64,000 nucleotides of DNA from Durusdinium trenchii (Eukaryota > Sar > Dinophyceae > Suessiales > Symbiodiniaceae), in assembly GCA_963970005.1 (NCBI GenBank), contig CAXAMN010029039.1, positions 412,388 through 476,387 on the forward strand, in the 5' to 3' direction. Every line of letters starts with the position of its first letter. The first letter of the stretch is position 1. Of this stretch, positions 37,966 to 48,615 are shown piece after piece. A program made the translations under genes and the position numbers. The notes below the pieces were generated by a model that was not told where the DNA came from, made no database searches, and saw only the letters and a list, made by a program, of their open reading frames with translations.

Positions 37966-39830
37966 CTCGCAAGTCTCCAAAAACTATTCGAGCAAATGAG
38001 CAGTGGATCTTGCAGAGGTTGAGAATTCCCTTGCTAAGCGCACTGCAAGAGCTTCAAAAGCATTTGAAGCACATGCTTCATTGTTCAAGACTTGAAGTGT
38101 AGGTGCCTCACCGTCCCTGTAATTACAAACTCATGTTCGTTCTATCGCTCGTCCAACCTGCAACGATGTTGAAACTAACAAAACACCACCCATCCCCTGA
38201 GAGCTCTATATATATATATATCCAGTATATTCCCCACAAAAAAACGATGAACACGGACAGAAGACAAAACAAAACCAAACAACAACAAACATGACGCACC
38301 GTATATGTATATATATATATTTATGTATGTATGTATGTTAATTGACATATGTTGACTCTTGTTGACCCCGTGTGCATGAGACTCCTTCAAAACAAAACTC
38401 CGCTTCGCAGAGGCCCCACCACCCGAGCCACCTCCAGTTGCTCCAACGCGTCGCCCCAGTGTTCCTTCGGCTTCACCGTCCTCGTCTCGCGCGGATCGCG
38501 CGTCCAGACCTGGGCGCCGCGCTCGCGATGGGCACGAAGAAGCAGGCGCCCGCGGGTGCAGTGGGAGTCATCGTTGGGGGGAGGGAAAAAGGGAGCCTTT
38601 CTCAATTCGGAGCCTAAGTGGAAAGTAAAGGAACCATGAGTCGGGGTTACTTCATAGAAAGTCATGTGAAGTCCGTCATTTTTATGTTCGCCTCTCAAAA
38701 GGTTCCTTTCGTTTTTGGCAGGGGTCGACCTGGACCGACCTGGACCCGGTCAGCGACCGGACCGCGAACGTGGGACGGGACCGTACGGTCAAGCGGCCCT
38801 AAGTCCGGTACTTGATATCAGTGGATAGTAAGAGAGACGACGGTGCCTTCCAAAAGTGATATATAAAAGAAGGACAGGCGGTGCTGGACATGTGCTGGAC
38901 TAGTACTTATAACCCTTCCAAAACCCCCCGCAGTACGAGGTCGCTTCCACCCAGCGGCTTCGGATCTTCCGGCGATACCGGGAGGGTACCAGGGGTGATT
39001 GGAGCTTGAAGTGACACTCAAATCACCCAGGCCATCCAGGGGACTGGCATATCTACCTACATTCGGCTGGTTCACCTGGGGTCTCTATATTATCATATAT
39101 AAGAAGATTTCGCTGCATTCGGGGGACATTTCTTTCTATCCGGTTCTCATATTGGTTCTCTTTCTCGAGGTTCCCCAACCCCAAGGTCACTGCTGGCTGA
39201 ACGGACATCAGAGTATTTTCTCCTCTCAATCATGTCGCACCGTTTGGTAGCGGCCTAAGATCTCAGAGTTTTGAAAGGGCCATTCAGGGCCAAGGCCATC
39301 AAAGCCTAAAGTTCCAAGCATCAAAAATTGAATCCACTCGCCACCACTGTTTGCTTTAAGGTGGCCACAGATTCAGCCGACAACCAAAGTGGGAGCTTGC
39401 AGCTGCGTCTCAAAAACAACACAACAACATGACATTCGCGAAACAGATTTGTTGGTTTCCGAAACATAAAAGGATTTCTCTCTCAAAGTTCACGGACTGC
39501 AGCTTTCAGCTCAGTCACCATTGGAAAATGCTGTCACACTAATCGCAAAACCTCACCTTCATTCAATGTCAGATTTTCCTTCGCGAAATAAAGTGGCTTT
39601 CCTGAGATACCAAGCAAGAGTCGAGCAACACAAAATCTGCCTTTTGCAACAAACCCTTAACCGCATAACACTAAGTGCAGGGAAGCATCGAGGTGTTATC
39701 TCCTTACTAAGAGAACGAACAAAGAGCCACAAGCCTAGAGGTTTCTTGTGTTTCGGAACGGTCAAACCAAACGCAGCAGCTAGTGAAACCGGTGGCAGGA
39801 AAATTCAACTCTTCATAACTGAGAAGCGTT
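37966..39830. other. Upstream intron region of the phosphatase gene
   Basis: No exon is firmly identified. 38205-38222 and 38300-38335 are (TA)n and (TATG)n microsatellites. A GC-rich island at 38400-38580 has open frames on both strands (minus: DALEQLEVARVVGPLRSG), perhaps a small exon. The rest is AT-rich. Confidence 0.45.
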
Positions 39831-39832
39831 TG

Positions 39833-40411
39833 ACTCCTTCACATATGCTACTCGCCATACCCGCGCCAAAGTGCGAGTAGCACTCAGTTCCTGGGAGCAG
39901 CTAAGTTCAAATGCTGTGTGGAGTAGATAGTAGACAATCAAATGAATGACTGGCCAAACTGTTCCCCAATTGAATGAAGGGCAAAGGACTGCATCTGTAA
40001 AGAAAGAAGCGACATTGGTGTACTTCATGGCAGTCACTGTGTTCCATTGATAAGTCACCGCAGAAGCCTTTGGCTTGATAAGATATGCACCTCATTCAAA
40101 CGGACACCTGTAAAGGATCAGGTCATCCTCACATCAAAACAGTCTAAACTTATTCCAAAAAGTGTTTCCATTGTTTCCATCCACATATTGGGTCCATGAC
40201 CAGTGCCAGAGTCGTTCGGAGATGGTCGTCGTAATTCGTGACCGTTCACAGTGGCATCAATGCTACCTTCATCCTCAAGTTCAGTCAACAATGCCCGTAG
40301 CGAACATTTTTCAGAGTCCACTGTGGCTTTGGATCCACTCTCTGGCACTTCTAAAATCACAGGGATTGATTCTTTGTCCAGAGTGAAGGTCGTCAATCTG
40401 GCAAGATCGCC
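39833..40411 (-). CDS. Probable N-terminal exons of the phosphatase gene
   Basis: After an AG|G acceptor an exon starts at 40411 (GDLARLTTFTLDKESIPVIL) and continues with ESGSKATVDSEKCSLRALLT to about 40180. A second one, about 39886-39833, reads ELSATRTLARVWRVAYVKES. They lie between the stop of the upstream minus-strand gene (40915) and the first phosphatase domain exon (37965), so they most simply belong to the phosphatase. No domain is recognised in them, and the joins were not closed because at least one exon is missing between 39833 and 37965. They could instead be a separate small gene. Confidence 0.45.
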
Positions 40412-40914
40412 TGTCCAAAATTCAACCAGTTAAATGGACTCGGACCACGTTTTGGGGCTAGCTGGGCTCAAGTAGGGGCAAACGTACAGAATCAGAACTG
40501 GCGTCACAATCCGTGGACGTAGAGCTCAAAGTTATTTTCCCACATATGGCAGATTGTTTTGTTGTCCGGAATTTCCATCCTCAAACCTCTAAGCTACACA
40601 GGTAGCGGAACAAAATGGTGCTACAGGTCCTGGGCTGCACACCAAACCCCAGGGAATCATGACAACATGATTCGCAGATATTCGCCAGTTCATGGCTCAA
40701 GAAGTGTTTTAGTCCTCCTTGGGACCCACCCAACGTCGGCGACTCAGCTCACTGTGAGACATATTCTTCATGGCCATCTTCTTCGCAGGGTGCCCTTCCC
40801 ACCTTGGGTAACGAAACAAAATGGTGAGACAACCCAATTGTTAATCACGTTATTCATGCTTGTGGTGGACATTGCCATTAAGACACATGATGAGATTTAA
40901 TCGAAAGAGTGAGG

Positions 40915-43900
40915 CTAGGACTCAGATTGGGCTTTTCTCAAAGCCTCCCTCTTCGTTAACTCAGGGTTCTCCTGCAGGATACGCTCCTTCGCCTCGTTGA
41001 TGTGCTTCCAATAGATGGTCTTAAGGTTGGCGCCAGTCTCCGGTTCATCCTGGCAACAAAAAACATGAACCTTGAACTTGGACCAACACTTGGATACTGT
41101 ACCTAGTGCAGAACTTTTCCATTGGAGGTCTTCAGCTGTAAGTTCTCTTGTTACACGACGTTGTTTAAAGGAGCCCGCGTTGAGTTTAAAATAAGTGTGG
41201 CCCAAATTGAATCAAACACTGAGCGCCTGGGCGGCAGGTTTCTTTGCGCGAGTCTTTTTCTGCTCGGGCTTGGACTTCTGGTCCTGGCGTACCGACATGT
41301 TGTTGGTTGATATCATTGAGCTGATTTATGACCCTAAGCTGAACTGGTTGCAACAGCACAACACTGGATCGTTCTAATTGTCCTTCTCGCTCGTTTTTAC
41401 TTTGTCTGCGAGGACCTTGCCAATCCTTGAGGTAGGCTTCTCCTAGCTGGTTTGTATCAATGAGAAGTCAATTTTCAATAGGGTCACAAGTGTGTATGTT
41501 TCATAAGATAGTAAGAATCCTTGGTATAAGCGACGCGGTCCTTGCTTTTGGTAGCCTTCGCTTGGTTCCCAAACTCAGCCTCCTGGAACATGGCTCTATT
41601 GTTTGACAGTTACTGTTCAAAGGAACTCAGTCCTTCCCATGGCCAGCTCCTTGCTCCTCCTCGCTACCAAAAGCGTGAAAGGTTCCAAAGAGAATGTTAC
41701 CAAAGAGAAGGTTCCAAAGAGAATGTTAAGATGGTATTGTCACTCCTCCTCACCCTCCTCATACTCGTCGGTCTCTTCCTCTGAGAGTTCCTCTTCGGAA
41801 TCAAGACTGTCTCCTTCCTCCTCCATGTCCCCATCCTCCTCCCTCTCATCCTCTTTCTTTGAACCTTTCCCTGTCCCTGCCTTGGTAGACCTGGGAACCT
41901 TTTTGGACTTAGAACCTTTGCCACCCTTGTCCTTTCCTTTCTTGCCTCCCTTGCTTTTGCCTTTACCTTTCCCCCCCCTGCCACGACCACGTCCCTTGGT
42001 AGACTTCTCATGGTCAGCGTGGAAAGCTTTTCGGCGAACAGCGCTAACCTTTCTAGCTGCTTCATCCAACTCATTCTGCAATTTCTTCTTTGCTTCAGCA
42101 TCCATAGTTCTATCGTTTGCATTGGTGAGTCCAACTGTCGTCATAGGCAACTCGGGTTTCAATGTCTTGCTGTTTGATGCAGACAAAGACTGTTCAGGGC
42201 CCCGGCGTCTCTTCTGTGCCTGACAACTGTGTCGAAAGAGCAGAGCCCGGAATGCAGAGTTGAATAAGTCAAGAGAATGTCTCATAGAACAACTCCCATG
42301 CATGAGGTACCTCAATCCGGAGGACTTGCGTAGTATGAATTTAAACTCACACCCCATGCATATTGTACTATATATCAAGGTTCTCTGTGTGTGTCATACC
42401 TATCACACCTGGACTGACTGGCAAAGCACATCACCGCTGGCGACGAGGCCTGCCTGCGTTTCTACGGATTGATTTGCAGCACTTGCAGAAGAGGACGGCG
42501 TTGGGGCCTGGGGTGATAAGGTACTAATGATTGAACTTTAAAGGGGAAAGCTGAGCGTCAAACCTTGACACGAGGCGATGGGGTCACGATGTTTGCTGGG
42601 CTCTCGTTGGCCATCCCATCAAAGTCCTGCGGGACATAGTGAAACACCCAGCTTTGGGGATAAAGAAAAATAGGTCAGACATATTGAAAGAAGTTGGCAG
42701 CTGATAGCTGAACCCTCCTTTCCTGGTCAAAGCCATACTTAGCTAAAAGGTGTTCCAGGGGACCCGGAGTGGAAGCCATGCGTAGCAAAGAATGCGGCAA
42801 AGGCGCCCGGAAAGGCAACGATCAGTGATTGAGCCAACTTGCATCAGCGACAAGACCCGGTTGAACAATTCGCAAAGTTGAGACCATGAGTTGAGCCCCA
42901 AACAAACTGCTCTTGTTCCTAGTATTGTTGATGCCATTGAGAGTGTGCTTGATCCTGCCTACACGCTTCTGGCGCCGAAACTTGTCAACCTGCTCAGCAC
43001 TCAACCACTTCGAAGGGCCATGAGCAATTAGAAACTCATTGGTGGTGAGCTCGACGGTTGTGTGTGCCACCTGGCACGACGCTGAAAGTAAGACGGCCTA
43101 ATCCTATACCTGGTGACAGCTTTGACTGAAAGCCAAATTGAATACATCAGTCAAGTAACCAAATACAATTTGTATTCTTGGTCCCCTTGAACATCCACTC
43201 GTTGCCCATCTCTCTTGGACGCATGAACCAAGTACAAAGATGTCCCCGCCACACGTCCTGAACATTTCATCTCCAAGTTGTATTGATCCTGGAGTTGGTC
43301 CAGGGATGCGGGTTCATTGGGCCAGGGGTCATATGCAGGAGCAGGAGCGACGGACTCATCATCGACCTCGACGATGGCCCCGCCGGCTATGGACCCAGCT
43401 TCCGTGGATTTGGCAAACCTGGGATTGGACCCTGCCAGAAGTTTTAATCAGTTGGTTGAGAACTGAACTTCTATATTGGGCATGATTACCACGACAAAAC
43501 AGTTTCTCTGTAATGGGACGATCATGAACAATCACCCTTTCAACAAAAGATCCTTTTGGATGGGGAGCGTGGTTGCCCAGAAACTGTGGGTCAAAGTGAT
43601 GGTCAAAGTCATCCAAAAGCTTTCGCCACTCCGGTCCGTAGGTGGGGTCTTCCAGCCAACGACTGCGACTCTCTGAAGGGAGCCTGATGGTGAATCGCTC
43701 CCAAGACTTTTTCTTTGGGTCTTCGGTCAGCTTAACAATGGACAGCTCATAGTTGGACAATTGGAAGGTCTCAGGCTCAGGAGGAGGTCTGGGATCGTAA
43801 ACAGGGACGTCGCCCATGTTGTGCTGTCCCTCTTTCCACTCCTATAGCAATGGTTTGCGCAGCAGTGATTTGTTGCTTGCTGGTCATACGTCGTAACAAC

Positions 43901-46900
43901 TTCCTTAAAACAACATGTGTTTGATGTCCTTGAGCAGTTGCAAGGCCATCGTTCGGGCACAGTAGTCGGAGATGTTTGTCCGCGAAGACAGTGACAAGCT
44001 TTTGATGCGAACATCTTTGCTATGCTCTCCATTCCATGTCAAGGCAACCTGCTCTAAGCAACAATCGTAGGAAGTGAGGTTGCATAGCAGGATCGTGCTG
44101 CCACTCGCGACCTCTGACTGTGCAAGAACACCGCCAAGTAGAAGCTGAGGAAGGGTAGGGCCGGACAAATATTGCGCAGATTCTTGAACGTCAGAAAGAG
44201 ATCTGTCAGGGGTGACGAACAATGTCATCATTTCAATAGTTCTTAAACAAGAAATAGCAAAAGATGCCCAACAACCCCAAAGCATATTTTGCCTGGTCCC
44301 CTCGCTCGCGTGAGGGAGTGCATCCTTCTCAGCGTGTGGGACCACATATGCGCATTCCCGCGCCCAAGGTACATCCTGCTTTGTACTCCTGCCAGGACAG
44401 CCCGGGCCGAAGCTGGACGTTTTTGTCCGTTATAACCATGAGAGAGTGAAGTCCACCAAAAACTTGTTTAAGTGATTGTAGGTCGGTCCAGTTTATAGTA
44501 CTCTGTCAAGTAGTTTGTGATTATAGGTCTAGTTCTAGTAAGGGTGACCTTCACGGATATCCTTAACAGTTGATAATTCGATTGAATGTCTGAGATGGCT
44601 GGAAGAAACGTGAGTCCTGTCAGCCATCAACTGACAACTGCGGAATACGTTCTCTTCCATGCCAGCTTCTGAGATAGCAATCCATCCAGGAAACACCAGG
44701 GGCACTTTTTTCGTTGCAGGTCTGTCGCCGCAACGAATGGAGATAGAGGTCGATACGATCTTCTTGCAATCCAGCTTGTCCTCCAGTCTTCGTACCTCTC
44801 CTCGTAGTCCATTGCTGACTTTCTCGCTGATCAAGAACGGTGCGATGATGATCGCACAAGAAGCCGTGGGGCGGCTGTGAAGGGCAACGCCCAAAAGGTC
44901 CACTAGGTTGTTCAACTCTTGCTGCCCCACTCGTCCAATCTTCATCAGGTCCACCCACATCACAATGGGACGTGCGTCATTCTCTCGAATGAACTGCGGC
45001 AAACGTTAGGGGAGTCAATGCCAAACAACTTTTAAACAGTATACTGGAATGTTCCAGGATAATTGTACTGAAAATTGGTGACCCCATACAAGGAACCTAG
45101 CAAGAATGAACCCTTTCATGTTGTGGGAAAGGTTACAACTTAGTAATGCAGCAAGTTGTGATGCAAAATTTGTCCCATAAGGCCTTGTTGAGAGAAGATT
45201 CCAAATCCTTTTGATTGCCGCTCACGAAGGCACAGTTCTGCTCCATGAAGTTGGTAATGATGCCAGATCCCACCACATTCTGCTGCCGTAGGTGGCAAAT
45301 CTTTTGCAACCGTTTGGCTGCATCACTCTTGACTGTGTCTGCGTGAAGTCGACTGAGCATCGCAATATCGCGTGCTAGCTTCATGCAATCCGATTCCCAA
45401 AGGGCCTTGCGAGCTTCATTCCCCAACTGCTGGATTTGCGAATCAGCAGTTGCTATTTGACTCTTGTTGGTCTTTTCCACTACCTTGGGCTCGTTCTCGG
45501 ACCACATTGAACAGCATTCGTGCGACCACATCGGCTCCATGCAGAACAAGATGGTGTTTGCTTCGTCGTTGTAGTCCCTGAAATGCGTCCAAATCAGGTG
45601 TCATTCGGTGTTGAAACGGGACTATTATCAAGTAAAGTAAACTTAAAGTAAAGTAAAGTAAACTATAGTAGCCAGGTGGCCCCTCTAGAATGTTGTTCTT
45701 CAGCTTTTTGAGCAGCTCACGATCAAAAAGAGCTTTGCCATCACGGCAGACTGCTGACTGCATCTTCTCCCAAACGTGGACAAGCAACGTAATACGCTGA
45801 CACTCTGCTTGCCAATCCTGCACGGTGAGTCGAGCCGCACTTGCTTTGGCTCCCCGACGAGAAGCAAGGGAATGCAAAGCCAGCACCCTCTCAATGAAGA
45901 TTGCTTGCTTGCTTGGAGTAACATACAGGATATCAGCCCACAAGTGTGATCCTCCGACATCCTTGCACACCGCACCAACCAGCCAGTGCTCATTGGAGAG
46001 CACAGCATTCGACAAGGCTGCAGGGTCAGCGCTTTTCTAGAATCTAGTTACTAGTTCAAACGGGGTGTGATACATTGAGCCTGGTTCCAACTTAAAGAAC
46101 AGGAATTGGAATCTTCTTCAGGTGAAAGCCCTTAAAGTAGAGCAGGTGTGGATAGGACTTGGGATACTCCTGTTGCTTTTGCAAGCCCCCTGCCTGAATG
46201 CTCAAAGCGGTACTGGTGCAGGTGTCGCTCCAACTGCTTCCAAGAGTCAGCAGCCACTCCAACCTGCGGGCCACCCACCAGGTCTCATGTTTTGTAGCAC
46301 CAAGAGAGACAAACAAATCTGGTTGGCAATTGTTAAGTTTGCGCCCTCCTAATAGATGATGAAGTCAGTCATGGTCCGGTCGGCTCGGGAAACGAAACAC
46401 ACTGGGCACCTTGAAGCCATACATGGTTGTACAGCTTGCAGCGTCTATCCTGAACTTTTTGTTGGTCGAAGCTACGCCGATGTCGTTGTACTCTGCAACA
46501 GCAGCCTCGAATGCCAACTTCCAGTCATCCACATATTTGTTGCGATCCTGCGGGCTAAGCTAACCAGCAGAGGTTCAAAAACCACAAAATTGTAAGTGTT
46601 CCTTCCGTCTATCAATTGCTATGTTGCAGCCTCGGGACCTCTGTTGGAACTGAGTTCTTTAAGTTCAGACCCCACATGCTGTTGACATACCAAAGAAGGT
46701 TATAGGACATAAGGGTTCCATTTCATTGCTCATGGAGACTGCTTTCATGCCCTGTCAAATCCTGTGAACATTGTGAATGAACACTTTGGGGATACCAGGG
46801 TCCTCCCGCTGTAGTGCATCAGCGCGCGCAGCAAAAATCATTGTCTTCTGCAACATGTTTTTTCGCTGGCGTTCGGATTGTTGTTCATGTACTTGCAGCC

Positions 46901-48270
46901 TGCGAAAGTCGTAGAGGCCCTCTTCCATGGGTTTCACAACCACTGCTTGAACACTTTGAGCAGTCTTCATCCACCTTCCGGGGCCGACAAAGTCACCATA
47001 TCTTTTGGGGGGGATCTGGACCTGGTATATGATTTGGGAGGAGCATTGCCAACGGATGACAGCCTTTGAGACTGGCAAGGAGGGATTGAGGGAGAGTTCG
47101 GGGGAGGTGTGAGCTTCAGTGATCTCAAGAAACCCAAAAAACTGTGATTATGTCTGAGTCTGACAGACCATTCATTCCGCGATATCGTAAAGGCGACGGT
47201 TTGGGGTCCCGCGATATCCCAAAGGCGACGGTTCCACTGATACCATCACCTTTGATCATAGTTGGGTGAATGAAAGGGTCACCTTTGACAATCTTGGGAA
47301 TGACCAGCTGCAAAGGCGACGGTTCCAACCAAACCATCACCTTTGGGATATTGTGCGGCATTCCCTCTTGATTCCAGCCCAGCCCTGGACTAATGGCCCC
47401 TCACAAAATTTGTAATGCATCAGGGCCTGACAGATGCTGACAGTAGGTTGGCCTTCAGTACCCCATCCAAATTCTTAGCCTCAGGGACTTCCCAGCATAT
47501 GCCAAGAGGCGACGGTTTCAACCAAACCATCACCTTTGACATGTTTGATTCCCACGAATACCAAAGGCGACCCTTTGATATGGGGGGGCGCCTTTGGAAG
47601 TCTTCAAGCTCCTCCTTGCTCAGAGAATCCCGCAGCTTCACATAGGTCCACAACAAACCAAAGAAAAGGATGGAGACCTTCCCCAATCCTTTCACCGGCA
47701 CAAGAGAGGCAAACTCCAGTGCGCTTCCCCCACTGCCACAGTACTTCACTTCCACAGACTCCCTAAACTTCTCGAATCCATGGCTATAGATGTCCATCGC
47801 ATTGCTGACCCAGTCTGGAAGAAGCGGCAGACCGTCCCTGCCTCGCTGGTACTGCAACGACAGGAGGGGAATTGGAACTGCGCATTCGTTGACCAGAAGT
47901 GCCTCGTGCTCGGAGGGCGGTGGCTGGATCAGGAGGTTGGAGAGGGTTTAATAGGCTGAACTGCTGAGCCAACCCCAAAAAGTCGCTGATGAAAACAAGA
48001 CACAATTGCGAACCTGCTTGGGTTCTGGAAGGCGCCCCCATTCTCGTTCAACCATGTCATGAGAGGCTCATAGATCCCAGGGTTCAACTCCGAGAGAAGG
48101 AACTGAACTGGGTGTTGGTCCTTTTCAGGCTTGAACGTCCTCAGACACGAATTCAATTGAAAGATATAATAAGTAGAAACAATGATTTTAACATGTTTGC
48201 AACCAATGGACTCAATGCTGTTCATCATTTTGTCCACCCATGGCCCAAAGCTTTCACTGCCTTGGGATGC
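40915..48270 (-). CDS. Large multi-exon gene of unknown function with low-complexity tail
   Basis: About 20 exons, approximate spans: 48266-48197, 48140-47990, 47935-47585, 47040-46750, 46560-46365, 46255-46130, 46020-45685, 45585-45170, 45000-44540, 44380-44290, 44200-43915, 43830-43490, 43430-43160, 43075-42840, 42480-42420, 42240-41740, 41300-41215 and 41050-40915 (TGA). Recognisable landmarks are SHLWADILYVTPSKQAIFIE, MWVDLMKIGRVGQQELNNLV, TILLCNLTSYDCCLEQVAL and GDVPVYDPRPPPEPETFQL. Near the end comes a Gly/Lys-rich block, then an acidic block (41930-41740), then a C-terminal KHINEAKERILQENPELTKR that resembles HMG/YABBY-type helices. I remember dinoflagellate paralogues with the VPVYDP and ENPEL segments but no function. 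It begins about 350 bp after the methyltransferase stop, so a shared mobile or co-transferred unit is possible. The start codon was not found. Confidence 0.55.
47190..47555. repeat. Family of imperfect hairpins based on caaaggcgacggtt
   Basis: Copies at about 47220-47255, 47311-47345 and 47506-47540, with half-copies at 47189 and 47561. Each pairs an arm caaaggcgacggtt with an arm aaccatcacctttg across a 6-8 bp loop. The arms differ at the two CpG positions (cg on one arm, tg on the other), so the RNA stem needs two G-U pairs. The array lies in an intron of the large minus-strand gene between exons at 47585 and 47040. Confidence 0.7.
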
Positions 48271-48615
48271 GGGCCCCCACCCCTGCCTGGAGCAGCGCGT
48301 TTCCCCATTCTGAACAAAAAGGCTTTGGGACCAAGGTTGTTCGCTGCAAAGACACTCGATCAATCTACCTCCGCGCTGACCGTCCGTGTGGTTCCACGTG
48401 GGGCTGGTCCCTGAATCTTGGCCCCACATACAATAATATTATATGGTAGTTATGAGGACCTGCGGGGTTGAGATTTGGGGACCGACCCACAAAGACTTGT
48501 GAAGGCAGTGTTTGACGCAATACCATTTTCACAAGTCAGCCATCCACTCATTGAGTGATTATGTCATTAAGTGAATTTCACAGCGATCAGACCCAATCTT
48601 GCACTGGGCTGAACT

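Noticed and set aside
40681..40701. Plus-strand gccagttcatggctcaag resembling the spliced leader
   Set aside because: No coding frame follows it and it lies between minus-strand genes; likely a chance match.
41603..42223. Plus-strand 206-codon Ser/Pro-rich frame
   Set aside because: It is the antisense of the Gly/Lys and acidic tail of the minus-strand gene ending at 40915.
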